Below are positions 1 to 8,073 of a stretch of DNA of 64,000 nucleotides, piece by piece; the stretch's first letter is position 1; each line of letters opens with the position of its first letter. The position numbers were made by a program, and so were the translations under genes. Below the pieces are notes generated by a model. It saw only the letters and a list, made by a program, of their open reading frames with translations. It was not told the origin of the DNA and ran no database searches. The stretch lies in NCBI RefSeq assembly GCF_014645655.1, contig NZ_BMMD01000006.1, positions 24,376-88,375 of the forward strand, given 5' to 3'. This DNA comes from Agromyces bauzanensis. Its GTDB lineage: Bacteria > Actinomycetota > Actinomycetes > Actinomycetales > Microbacteriaceae.

Positions 1-140
1 TCGTGGAATCCCGCCGCAGTCAGGGGACGCTTCTCCTCGCGGGCACACGGGAAGACCGGGACGCCGGCACTGGCGAATGCGATCGCCGCGTTGCGGATCG
101 GAACGCGGTTCGTGGTCAACAGCAGCTCTGCGATGTCCAT
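1..140 (-). CDS. bifunctional primase-polymerase, N-terminal fragment (cut by window start)
   Basis: Only the first 46 codons lie in the window. They read MDIAELLLTTNR, then AAIAFASAGVPVFPC and KRPLTAAGFH, which matches the opening of the bifunctional DNA primase/polymerase N-terminal domain (family signature: a hydrophobic helix, PVFPC, then KRPLT.GFHDAT). Such proteins prime or initiate replication of actinobacterial integrative elements and plasmids. The ATG at 140 overlaps the TGA of the upstream antirestriction gene in an ATGA, so the two are translationally coupled. Recognition rests on the N-terminal motif only; the catalytic residues lie outside the window. Confidence 0.7.
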   Translation of the reverse strand, partial: MDIAELLLTTNRVPIRNAAIAFASAGVPVFPCAREEKRPLTAAGFH

Positions 141-1201
141 CAGAGGCCCCGCGCTTCGAGCGACTCCGGTTGCCGCTCGGGCGACGTGGTGGGGGCTGCC
201 GCGGTGACGCGCTGGGCCGTTGCGGACCGATCGAGTTCGGGAGGATCACCGGCGCCGCCTTGGGTTGTGGGGAGCCGGTCGAGTATCGCGCCGGCGGTAC
301 GGCGCACACGCTCACCGGTCTCCTGCACCACCTCGGTGGGCTTCTTAGCCTCCACAGCGTTCGCCCACGATGAGACGTACGGGATCGTATAGTCGCTCGT
401 GTCCATCCCGTGCGCGGCGCCGATCATCAAGGCGACTGACTCTGCCTCGACCTCGCCGATCCCGCGATGCAAGAAGACGTTGCTTTCGGGCTCGTGCATT
501 CTGATGTGCGCAAGCTCGTGCGCCAAAGTCTTCACGCGGCCAGCGGCATCCATGTTGCCGCGCACCATGACCGTGCGCGCCCCGAAATCAGTGACGCCGT
601 TCGCGCCCCGCAGCTCCGTGGCATCCGTCACCGTCGACAGGCTGAAGCCCTCGTCCCGAACGATCGCGGCGAGCCCATCCCAGACTCCCGGCGGTGCCTC
701 GCCGCGGAGCAGGCGCGGAACCGGCAGCTCTGGTAGCGGACGGCCGTCAGTCTGCGAGACGTCCCAGACGTACGCTGGCCGAACCCCGACCATTCGCGGG
801 CGCACGATCTCGCCGGCGCGCGGGCGTTCGTTGCGGTCGAGCCGACGCCACGAGTCCGCATCCATGGGCGCCGAGGTCGCGAACCGCGCGGTGAGCGGTG
901 CGAAGATCATGTATCCGCGCTGTCCGGCGATCACTCGGCGGCCCAATGCCTGCCACTGCTTGAAGCCGGCGATGTACGTCGGCATCGGGTCGGGGACGCG
1001 TCCCTGCCGGTAGGCGGCCTCGTGCTGCCACCAGATCAGCAGCGTGTTATTGAACGATCGCGTGTGGAATCGGGCGGCGAACTCGAGTGCGCGCCTCCAG
1101 TCGTCGCCGGTGACGAGCGTCTCGACGGACGCGACGAGGTGCTCATGCAGCTCGACGAGCTTCGCTTCCCGGTCGTGATGCGGTTGCGGTTTCGTCGACA
1201 C
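140..1201 (-). CDS. ArdC-like antirestriction protein with ImmA/IrrE-type zinc protease fold
   Basis: The product is about 353 residues. The N-terminal half has the ArdC-like single-strand DNA-binding pattern (FNNTLLIWWQHEA, then ALGRRVIAGQRGYMIFAP). The C-terminal half has a zinc-peptidase HELAH motif at about residues 228-232 and a downstream glutamate-rich helix (GEVEAESVALMIG). Proteins of this type travel with conjugative elements and protect incoming single-stranded DNA; that role is inferred from family. I prefer the GTG at 1201 because GAAGG sits about nine bases upstream; the in-frame GTG at 1210 directly abuts that GAAGG. It overlaps the primase-polymerase start and points away from the XRE operon. 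Confidence 0.75.
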   Translation of the reverse strand: MSTKPQPHHDREAKLVELHEHLVASVETLVTGDDWRRALEFAARFHTRSFNNTLLIWWQHEAAYRQGRVPDPMPTYIAGFKQWQALGRRVIAGQRGYMIFAPLTARFATSAPMDADSWRRLDRNERPRAGEIVRPRMVGVRPAYVWDVSQTDGRPLPELPVPRLLRGEAPPGVWDGLAAIVRDEGFSLSTVTDATELRGANGVTDFGARTVMVRGNMDAAGRVKTLAHELAHIRMHEPESNVFLHRGIGEVEAESVALMIGAAHGMDTSDYTIPYVSSWANAVEAKKPTEVVQETGERVRRTAGAILDRLPTTQGGAGDPPELDRSATAQRVTAAAPTTSPERQPESLEARGL

Positions 1202-1365
1202 GGCGACCACCCTTCGGAACGACTACCCGCGCGAGTGATGCGCGGCTGACGCATAGGTGCGCCCGGCTGCGCACGCATGCTCCGGGCGCAGGTGAGCGGC
1301 ATCGCAGAGCCCGCGCGCGAGAGCGCGGACACCGCGGGAGTTGTGGGCTTGCTCGCTACCTCCCT

Positions 1366-1472
1366 CGTTGAGCATGCTCAACGTTCGTTTTGTCTCGTTC
1401 TTACCACGCGATTTGAGCATGCGCAACGCTTGCGTTGGGCATGCCCAACGAGTAGATTGAGCATGCCCAACG
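1366..1472. promoter_or_regulatory. array of four palindromic operators (TTGRGCATGCBCAA)
   Basis: Four near-identical palindromes lie between the divergent antirestriction gene and the XRE operon. Copy 1 is CGTTGAGCATGCTCAACG at 1366-1383 (perfect 18 bp). Copy 2 is TTGAGCATGCGCAA at 1413-1426. Copy 3 is CGTTGGGCATGCCCAACG at 1433-1450 (perfect). Copy 4 is TTGAGCATGCCCAA at 1457-1470. Centres are 45, 22 and 22 bases apart, so the last three sit on the same helix face about two turns apart. The natural ligand is the dimeric HTH protein encoded just downstream at 1531, giving autoregulation and possibly control of ardC. Binding is inferred; the repeats are directly seen. Confidence 0.8.
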
Positions 1473-1530
1473 CTTGGGATGTCGAGCGACACAGAAAAGC
1501 GATACCAGACCTGTCCCGAGGGTGATGGTG

Positions 1531-1962
1531 ATGCGAGACATGGATGAAGACGAGAGCAAAGCAGCCGCAGAGGACCTCGCGAAACGCCTCCGCCTCCTCC
1601 TCGACGTCGCGGTCGCTGAATCGGGATCCGAGCCCACGTACGCGCAGATCGCCGCGTACCTCGAAGGGCGCGGGATCAACCTGTCGCGATCCCGCTGGAC
1701 GTACATGGTGAACGGCCACCGATACGTGCAGGACCGCGCGTTGTTCGACGGGCTCGCCGCCTACTTTGACGTGGACACCGAGTTCCTGATGGGCGCCGAA
1801 GGTGCGGAAGCTCCGGAGAGGGTGAGTGCACAGCTCGATCTCGTTCGCTCAATGCGCGCCGCTCGCGTGAAGTCGTACGCCGCTCGCACGCTCGGTGACA
1901 TCTCGCCGAACGCGCTTGCGGCAATCAGCAAGTTCCTCGACGAGGAGATCATGAGAACGTAG
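1531..1962 (+). CDS. XRE/EspR-like helix-turn-helix regulator
   Basis: This is a 143-residue protein whose layout resembles the actinobacterial EspR group: an N-terminal helical segment, an HTH spanning roughly residues 35-80 (PTYAQIAAYLEGRGINLS, then SRSRWTYMVNGHR), and a C-terminal helical dimerisation tail. The start at 1531 is chosen because CGAGGG lies about eight bases upstream; an alternative ATG is at 1525. It opens a four-gene operon with the ImmA/IrrE protease next, the usual repressor-protease pairing in which the protease cleaves the repressor on induction. The operator array 60 to 165 bases upstream is its probable target. Confidence 0.75.
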   Translation: MRDMDEDESKAAAEDLAKRLRLLLDVAVAESGSEPTYAQIAAYLEGRGINLSRSRWTYMVNGHRYVQDRALFDGLAAYFDVDTEFLMGAEGAEAPERVSAQLDLVRSMRAARVKSYAARTLGDISPNALAAISKFLDEEIMRT

Positions 1963-2027
1963 CCAGCGGCGCGAATGCGCTGAGGGCGCCGGGAACCCTG
2001 CAACTGTCCCAACGGAGGTGACGACCC

Positions 2028-2492
2028 GTGAACAGCGAGGCCGCCGTGTCAGCGGCATTCGACGCACTCGCCCTCGGGGACGTGTTCACCTTCGACGAGC
2101 TGGTGGGGGCCGTGCAGCGCCGGCGCCGTCGCCGGGTGCGAATCGTCGAACTCTCCGAACTCGGAGACCACGACGGGCTCTGCGCGATCTGGCTCAAGAC
2201 CGACGCAGAAGATCTGGTACTCCACGCGCACAGCGAATCGGTGTTGCATCGACAGCAATTCGTGCTGCACGAGCTCGCGCACATGATCTTCGATCACGGT
2301 GACGACGATGATCACGCGGAACCCGACTTCCTTTTGCCGGACATCCCGCCCGAGACACGGCAACGCCTTCTCCGGCGACAGGACCTGAACACCGCCGACG
2401 AGATTTTGGCGGAATCCCTCGCCGACCAGTTGGCCGCCGCGATCCGCGGCTCAGCCATGCACGAGTCGCGGTTCCTGGAGATCTTCGGGTGA
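2028..2492 (+). CDS. ImmA/IrrE family metallo-endopeptidase
   Basis: This 154-residue protein has the zinc-binding HELAH motif at residues 81-85 (QFVLHELAHMIFDH) and a later helix ADEILAESLADQLA that can supply the third ligand. The GTG start at 2028 has a good GGAGGTG ribosome site about eight bases upstream. Members of this family cut an XRE-type repressor to induce mobile elements or stress responses, and the XRE gene is immediately upstream. The stop codon overlaps the next start as GTGA, so translation is coupled to the membrane protein gene. The arginine run at about residues 31-36 is unusual and may be a nucleic-acid contact. Confidence 0.8.
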   Translation: MNSEAAVSAAFDALALGDVFTFDELVGAVQRRRRRRVRIVELSELGDHDGLCAIWLKTDAEDLVLHAHSESVLHRQQFVLHELAHMIFDHGDDDDHAEPDFLLPDIPPETRQRLLRRQDLNTADEILAESLADQLAAAIRGSAMHESRFLEIFG

Positions 2493-3505
2493 TTCCAGTC
2501 CTCGTCTCCGCGCTGATGTGGCTGCTGCTCGCATGCCTGCTCATTCTGCGCCGGGGACGTGGGGAGCGCAGCGTCACCTACGCGGCGCTCGTCATCGCGA
2601 TCGCGATGACCCTGAACATCGACCCGATCTATGTCGCGCTCGACGGACTTGTCGGCACAGCCAACCTTGTGACCCTACTCGCCGATCTCGCCCTTACGGT
2701 CGGCGTGTTCTTCCTCGGTCGCGGCGTCATGAAGGCATCCGATCACCAGCCGCGATTCGCGCAGCTTGCACTCGGGACACCCGCGCTCGCGACCGCGCTG
2801 GTGAGTGCGGTCGTCGCATTCTTCCTCATCGATCGGGGCTCGACCACCACAACCTTCATGCTCGACCTCGGATATCAGCCGGCGGCGGCCGCCTACTCGG
2901 TGATTCACTTCGCCTACTACGCGATCGTGCTCACGGCGATGGCAGTGCTCGCGGCACGGCAGCTGCGAGTCAACCGGGGCGTCCAACTTCTGCCCCCAGC
3001 CTCGCTCGTCCTCGGTAGCGCCTTCGGCTTCGCGCTCACCGCCGTCGTCATCACGATGGATGTCGCGCATGTGGCCGGCAATCTCGACCTGATGACCGCG
3101 GTCTCCGTCGCCTACAACCCGCTGTACCTGTTGACGTTCCTTTTCCTCTGCTTCGGGTTCGCCGGACAACCAGTCGCACGAACCCTGCATGCACGGTCTC
3201 GGGAACGGGCAACGCGTGCGCTGGCGCGAGAGCTCGAGCCGCTGTGGGCCCGAGCAACCGCGGTGCGACCCGGTATAAGCCAGAGTGAGGATGCCCCATT
3301 CCACGCCGACGACGGCGAAACACTGCTGCACCGCCAGGTCGTTGAGATCCGCGATGCGATGATCGACACGCGGGTGTCGTTCGAGGTGAGCGATGACGAA
3401 CGAGGGCTCGTCGAACGGGCCGAGCGGCATCTGCTCGGAGCGGGTCCGGGTACTGCTGCATGGGTGGCACACGGGCAACCAAGTGTCGGGTGGGGCAAGC
3501 GATGA
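2489..3505 (+). CDS. polytopic membrane protein, MAB_1171c-like
   Basis: The product is 338 residues with about seven predicted hydrophobic helices in the first 230 residues (starting VLVSALMWLLLACLLIL) and a soluble C-terminal tail of about 110 residues. The layout resembles the actinobacterial MAB_1171c family, which is often found behind XRE and ImmA/IrrE genes. It starts with GTG inside the stop of the protease gene and ends in an ATGA overlap with the hydrolase gene, so all three downstream genes are coupled. The role is unknown; a sensor or effector in the membrane is plausible from context only. Confidence 0.65.
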   Translation: MIPVLVSALMWLLLACLLILRRGRGERSVTYAALVIAIAMTLNIDPIYVALDGLVGTANLVTLLADLALTVGVFFLGRGVMKASDHQPRFAQLALGTPALATALVSAVVAFFLIDRGSTTTTFMLDLGYQPAAAAYSVIHFAYYAIVLTAMAVLAARQLRVNRGVQLLPPASLVLGSAFGFALTAVVITMDVAHVAGNLDLMTAVSVAYNPLYLLTFLFLCFGFAGQPVARTLHARSRERATRALARELEPLWARATAVRPGISQSEDAPFHADDGETLLHRQVVEIRDAMIDTRVSFEVSDDERGLVERAERHLLGAGPGTAAWVAHGQPSVGWGKR

Positions 3506-4650
3506 GCGTGAGGTGGGCAGTAGCGGGTGCGGTGGCCTCGGTCGGCGTCGCGCTTGGAGGCCTGGGCTTGGGTATCGCGAGGCGCCTTACCAGTCCTGTA
3601 GGCGGTCGACGGTACGACCTCATCATTCGTGGGGTGGATGACTCGGGGGAGCGGCCGGTCGTTGCGCTCGACCGGACCCAGCAAACGGCAGCGCCCGGTC
3701 GCTACTGCCTTCTGCTCGAGAACGGGGGCTGGGTTCGGCTGTCGAGCGAAGTCGAGGATCTCGGTCCGGGGCTCGTGGGCCGCGGCGTGTTGGGCGAGAC
3801 CCGCGCGGGTCTGCATGTCGGCGAACGGGCGTCCTGTAGCGGCATCTACTTCTCGAGCCCGGAGGATGCCGGCCTCGAGGCATTGGACGTCGCTATCCCG
3901 ACGGATGCCGGCCCGGCTCCCGCTTGGCTCATTCGCCCTCGAACTGGCTCATCGACGACGTGGGCCATCCACATTCACGGTCTCGGAAGCCCGCGGGCCG
4001 GCACGCTCCGCGGCGTGCAGGTCGCCGCCGAGACCGGACTCACGTCGCTCGTGGTGACCTACCGGAATGACGGCGAGGGCCCGACCACTGGTTCAGGACG
4101 GTCGACGCTCGGCGCCACCGAAGTCGACGACGTGCGGGCCGCCCTGCAGTACGCGCTCGCACATGGCGCGAGACAAGTCATTCTCTTCGGATGGTCGATG
4201 GGCGCGGCCATTGCGCTGCAACTCGCGGCAGAGCCCGGTCTTCGCGGTATCGTCGCCGGGCTCGTTCTCGAGTCACCAGTGCTCGACTGGCTCTCGACCA
4301 TCAAGGCGAACTGCAAGCGGTCAGGCCTTCCCTCGTGGACCGGCGCGCTCGCTGTGCCGTGGCTCGACAACCGGCAGCTGTCACGCGTCACAGGTCTCGA
4401 TGCGCCCGTCGGGCTGCGCAGCTTCGATTGGATCACGCGTGCCGATGAACTCGCCACCCCGACACTTATCCTCCACGGATCCGCTGATACTTCGGCGCCG
4501 ATCGGTGTGGCGGCGCGCCTCCGAGATCGCAGACCCGATCTCGTTCAGCTCGAGCGTTTTGATGCGGACCACACTATGACGTGGAACTCCGACCCCGAGC
4601 GTTGGCGGGCAACCGTGGCTACCGTGTTGGCGGAGCACATCGGACGGTGA
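3502..4650 (+). CDS. membrane-anchored alpha/beta hydrolase
   Basis: The product is 382 residues starting at the ATG that overlaps the previous stop (ATGA). An N-terminal hydrophobic segment (about residues 5-25, AVAGAVASVGVALGGLGLG) looks like a signal anchor. The hydrolase core has nucleophile elbow GWSMGA with Ser at about residue 232, an acid loop at HGSADTSAP and a terminal histidine in DADHTMTW, giving a full catalytic triad. It is the last gene of the XRE operon. The substrate is unknown; family members include peptidases, esterases and lipases. Confidence 0.75.
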   Translation: MSVRWAVAGAVASVGVALGGLGLGIARRLTSPVGGRRYDLIIRGVDDSGERPVVALDRTQQTAAPGRYCLLLENGGWVRLSSEVEDLGPGLVGRGVLGETRAGLHVGERASCSGIYFSSPEDAGLEALDVAIPTDAGPAPAWLIRPRTGSSTTWAIHIHGLGSPRAGTLRGVQVAAETGLTSLVVTYRNDGEGPTTGSGRSTLGATEVDDVRAALQYALAHGARQVILFGWSMGAAIALQLAAEPGLRGIVAGLVLESPVLDWLSTIKANCKRSGLPSWTGALAVPWLDNRQLSRVTGLDAPVGLRSFDWITRADELATPTLILHGSADTSAPIGVAARLRDRRPDLVQLERFDADHTMTWNSDPERWRATVATVLAEHIGR

Positions 4651-4981
4651 TCTGCCTCAGCCTGATGCTGCAGCTCGACGCACGGTTCTTTGACAATTGC
4701 AGGAAAAGGCAGCCCACGCTACTTCAGGGAGCGCGGCGATTCACCGTCTGCTTCTTCTTCGAGTTCGGGTAGCCCGGTCCACCGCAACCTATTGTCGGGG
4801 CGTCCGTATCGAGGCGGGGCGAAAGCCCACGTTGCCCGTGGATAAATCAGGCGTGTTCTTGGAGCGCGCCATGTGCGGTAGCGGTTGAAGTACGGCCTGT
4901 GCCCGTTGATGGATCCTCTAATCAAGCCGCACTCTGCCTGGCGGCTTCAGGCACCAGGCACCAGGCACCAGCGTTTCGCGC
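4651..4981. other. intergenic region with a three-copy heptamer repeat
   Basis: This stretch separates the end of the XRE operon from the 3' end of the NYN gene, which converge here. I see no convincing gene or RNA. The only clear structure is a tandem CAGGCAC heptamer repeated three times at about 4,949-4,969. A TTGACA box at 4690-4695 lacks a matching -10. Confidence 0.5.
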
Positions 4982-5716
4982 TCAGTCGCCGTTCTTCTTT
5001 CTGTTCTGCACCTGCAGTCCCCCGGCGGGTCGGATCTCGACGACGAAGAGTTCCGTCGCTCGCATCAGATCGGAGAGTTTTGCGTAGCCCCAGTTACGTG
5101 AGTCGAAGTCGGGCTGTTGCTTCCTCATGAGCTGGCCCACCGTCGCAAGGTTCGCCCATCCGTCCTCTCCCGATGCGGTGGTGACACCAGTCCGTAGCCC
5201 GGATACGAGCTTGGTGTCGCTGCGCAGTTTTGGGGCCGGAACGCGCGTGAGTGCAGCAGGCGTGCTCTCCGCTGCCGGCTCGTCGAGCACGTCGAGGTAG
5301 GTGAATCGATCGCACGCGTTGCGGAACGCTTCGGGCGTCTTCCGCTCTCCGAACCCATAGACGGTGACGCCTTCTTCGCGAATGCGGGATGCGAGACGGG
5401 TGAAGTCGCTGTCGGATGACACGATGCAGAACCCGTGGAATCGACGCGTGTAGAGCAGGTCCATGGCGTCGATGATCAGTGCACTGTCGGTCGCGTTCTT
5501 GCCGATCGTGTTGGCAAATTGCTGCATCGGCTGGATCACGTGCTCGCTGGCAACAAGCTTCCAACTGCTCAGGTTCGGCTTGGTCCAGTCGCCGTAGACC
5601 CGCTTGACCGAGGCAGTGCCGAAACGTGCGACCTCGGTGAGAACTGCACCAATCTTTGAAGGCGGCACATTGTCGGCGTCGACAAGGACGGCGAGGAGGT
5701 CGTTCGGATGCACCAT
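4982..5716 (-). CDS. NYN-domain ribonuclease-like protein with C-terminal LOTUS/OST-HTH domain
   Basis: This 244-residue protein has the PIN-like NYN fold: acidic start LAVLVDADN (residues 8-16), central DSALIIDAMDLLY, and FCIVSSDSDFTRLA, which together give the conserved aspartates. The C-terminal about 65 residues (GWANLATVGQLM to SDLMRATELFVVE) match the LOTUS/OST-HTH RNA-binding domain usually fused to NYN nucleases. I start at the ATG at 5716; an in-frame ATG 14 codons upstream adds a non-conserved leader. A role as an RNase is inferred from family. It lies inside the defence-rich element. Confidence 0.8.
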   Translation of the reverse strand: MVHPNDLLAVLVDADNVPPSKIGAVLTEVARFGTASVKRVYGDWTKPNLSSWKLVASEHVIQPMQQFANTIGKNATDSALIIDAMDLLYTRRFHGFCIVSSDSDFTRLASRIREEGVTVYGFGERKTPEAFRNACDRFTYLDVLDEPAAESTPAALTRVPAPKLRSDTKLVSGLRTGVTTASGEDGWANLATVGQLMRKQQPDFDSRNWGYAKLSDLMRATELFVVEIRPAGGLQVQNRKKNGD

Positions 5717-5771
5717 GCGACAAGCATGCCAGTCAGCGCAAGGCACAATCGCCGACATCGCCCAGTGCCGG

Positions 5772-6050
5772 CCCAGCTCGGCCGTCCTCTATGCGCTCCA
5801 GCGGGAGCGCCTCCTCGAGCGTCTGAGCAGTCAGTTGGTCGACAGAGTACTGACGATCGCATCATCCGAGTAACGCGCGCAATTGCGCAACGGGGATGCT
5901 GCGCGCGCTCGGCTGGCCGCCGTCGTGGCCGACGCTCTGCGGCCGCCGTCACCGTCGCGACGACCGACGTCCGAGTCGCGGTGCCAAGGAACGGTACTTG
6001 GAAGCGAAGCAGCGCACCGACGTCAAGCGACTGCGTCGCCCGCCTCATGA
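5772..6050 (+). pseudogene. arfB: arfB remnant (alternative ribosome rescue factor), broken
   Basis: Reading one frame from 5772 gives AVLYALQRERLLERLSS then QLVDRVLTIASSE, a TAA stop at 5871-5873, and then RAQLRNGDAARARLAAVVADAL without a frame change. This is the middle of ArfB. After about 5980 the tail RPSRGAKERYLEAKQRTDVK and RLRRPP appears in the next frame, matching the ArfB basic C-terminus. So the copy carries a nonsense codon and a single-base loss, and the GGQ-bearing N-terminus is missing. A housekeeping gene fragment inside a mobile element suggests past recombination with a chromosome. It cannot be functional as it stands. Confidence 0.75.
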
Positions 6051-6162
6051 CTGGCCACCGAGGGTGGCACTCCTGGACGGGGAGGACGCCGTCGGCCTGA
6101 GCGGGCTTCGCCCGTTTGGGATCGCCAACTGCACTCTGCCTCGAACTCTCCGTCCCGACGGC

Positions 6163-6951
6163 TTAGGTTGCACAGGGGTGGAAGGTGGCGCCGCGCAATC
6201 CTGCGGACCGGATCGCGGCGACCAGGTCGCGACGAACGAGCGTGTCTCGGAACGCCGAGCCGCCCGAGCCGTAGTACAGCTCGCTCTGGACGAGTGGGCT
6301 ATCCGGCATCCGAGCGGGCTTCGGTGCGAAATCGGTCATTCTCTCGTGGAGTTTGAATCGCGAACAGGTGTCACACATCTCGCCCTGCGTTCGGTTCTCA
6401 ACGAGCGGAACGATCTCGTCGATGGTCAACTGGACCACACGTTCCAGGGTCCGGCCCGATTTCGAAAGCACCGGCCGGCTGGCAACCCCGTACGGCGCGA
6501 ACACCGAGGAGTGCGCTTCCGGGGTCACGAACCATGCGTCGTAGATCCAGAACATCTGCATGATCGAACGACGACCCCAGTCGGGCTCAGCGCGCATGCG
6601 GAGTGGAGCGGATTGGCAAAGGCCGATATGACACACCGGGCAATGGCCGGCCTGGTCGTACGAGACCTCGAGATACGTATCCTCGGGCTGCGGATAACCG
6701 TGGTGCCATTGCGGCGAGAGGTGGCACCACTCCGCGGCCGAGACCTCTCCACTGCTGAACTCGGCGGTGATCTGAAGTACCGACCGATGACCGAGACGGG
6801 TCGCCTCCGCCAAGAACTGCTCCCAACGGTCCGAGCGGTCATCCAATTCGAATACCCAGAGCAGACCACGGAGCTCACCCTTCGCGAGCGGCAAGTACAG
6901 CTCCGCGCTTGGATCGCTCCGGCCCAGGCACAGTCGTCCACGGCGAATCAC
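6163..6951 (-). CDS. uncharacterised cysteine-motif protein divergent from hamA
   Basis: A 262-residue open frame starts at GTG 6951. It contains two cysteine pairs, CPVCHIGLC at mid-protein and CDTCSRF about 80 residues later, which could bind zinc. The tail LYYGSGGSAFRDTLV, then LVAAIRSAGLRGATFHPC, ends in the manner of double-CxxC immunity-type proteins. I do not assign a family. It is divergently placed 280 bases from hamA, so the two could share a control region. An in-frame extension of the hamA frame runs antisense through it; codon usage favours this gene on the minus strand. Confidence 0.55.
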   Translation of the reverse strand: MIRRGRLCLGRSDPSAELYLPLAKGELRGLLWVFELDDRSDRWEQFLAEATRLGHRSVLQITAEFSSGEVSAAEWCHLSPQWHHGYPQPEDTYLEVSYDQAGHCPVCHIGLCQSAPLRMRAEPDWGRRSIMQMFWIYDAWFVTPEAHSSVFAPYGVASRPVLSKSGRTLERVVQLTIDEIVPLVENRTQGEMCDTCSRFKLHERMTDFAPKPARMPDSPLVQSELYYGSGGSAFRDTLVRRDLVAAIRSAGLRGATFHPCAT

Positions 6952-7230
6952 CCGACAACTCTGCCACTCGTCGACCCCGGCACTATTCCCCCGTTGCAGG
7001 CGCGCCCGATAGTGGGTCCGTCAGCGAGCGGCCCGCCCGACACAACAGCCCGATGTCTGCGCGGGACCACCACAGCGCACGAGGGTCGAAAATGTGGCAG
7101 CGACGACCAGACGCATCAAGAGCAGCGCATCGGAGCGAAGCTGCCGGCTTCTCGCTTGCAGCTCAATGCCCGGGACGCAATGGGCGTCGCGATATGGTCG
7201 GATCGACACGACGTCGGCAAGGGGACCGAG

Positions 7231-8073
7231 ATGCCAGTGCTACAGGTGCGGGTTAGCCTTGTGCCCGGCTCCGTGGTAGTCGACGCTCTTTGCGCCGGGT
7301 ACGAGACGGGGCATTGGCGAGCGGGCGCCCTAGTCGAGGACCTCTTTGATCGTCACCTGCTGACATTTGCGCTGAGTTATACCGAAGCACGGAGCGTAAC
7401 GAGCGCAACGGCAATCCAGTCAGTGCGGGATGCTGCAGTGTCCGTCTATTCGACGGACAAGTACCAGCACCGTGGCGAGTTTGGTGAGCTGCTCCTTCAC
7501 GCCGCTCTAGTTGACTTCTATGGCGCCGAACCGGCGGTTAGCAAGATCTACTACGAAGACTCATCAAACGATGTAGTCAAGGGCTTCGACAGCGTTCACG
7601 TTGTCGCGGAGCCCGACAATTCTCTCAAGATCTGGCTCGGAGAGGCCAAGTTTTATGCGGACTTGGATGGTGCAATCGCAAGTGCTCTCCTCGATATCGA
7701 GACGCATCTCGCGACAGATTTTCTGCGCAAGGAATTCGTCTTTATCACTCGCAAGGTCGACGACGAATGGCCGCTGGCGCAGGCATTCAAGGAGATGATT
7801 GTCCGCGCGAGGAGCCTCGACGAAATCTCGAGCGCGATCGTGATGCCCGTCTTCCTGACCTACGACAGCGATGCCGTTAGCCAACATGATGTCGTAGGGG
7901 AGGACTATGTTGCTGCTTTGACCGTAGAGGTAACGGAGGCGCTGTCTTCGTTCGAGTCACGCCTGAAGAAGCCTCTGGAGGTCGAGATCCGACTCATTTT
8001 GGTACCACTGAAGTCGAAGGCCAAACTCGTCGACCTCATGCATGCCAAGTTGCGAGCACTCCAGGGAATCTGA
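7231..8073 (+). CDS. hamA: HamA, Hachiman defence nuclease subunit (DUF1837)
   Basis: This 280-residue protein shows the HamA/DUF1837 core: RGEFGELLLHAALVDFYGAE at residues 81-100, then SKIYYEDSSNDVVKGFD and IWLGEAKFY. Asp120, Glu138 and Lys140 form the D..ExK pattern of the PD-(D/E)xK nuclease seen in this family. The ATG at 7231 has AAGGGG six to seven bases upstream; the frame stays open far upstream, but that part lies antisense to another gene and is not coding. The TGATG overlap with hamB couples the two. In characterised Hachiman systems HamA is a nuclease licensed by HamB on damaged or invading DNA. Confidence 0.9.
   Translation: MPVLQVRVSLVPGSVVVDALCAGYETGHWRAGALVEDLFDRHLLTFALSYTEARSVTSATAIQSVRDAAVSVYSTDKYQHRGEFGELLLHAALVDFYGAEPAVSKIYYEDSSNDVVKGFDSVHVVAEPDNSLKIWLGEAKFYADLDGAIASALLDIETHLATDFLRKEFVFITRKVDDEWPLAQAFKEMIVRARSLDEISSAIVMPVFLTYDSDAVSQHDVVGEDYVAALTVEVTEALSSFESRLKKPLEVEIRLILVPLKSKAKLVDLMHAKLRALQGI

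Noticed and set aside
4690..4725. TTGACA promoter
   Set aside because: No -10 hexamer at 16 to 18 bases and no gene downstream on the same strand.
5896..7230. Long open frame continuing upstream of hamA to 5896
   Set aside because: The HamA family starts near residue 1 of the frame at 7231, which has its own ribosome site; the upstream part crosses the arfB fossil and lies antisense to the cysteine-motif gene.
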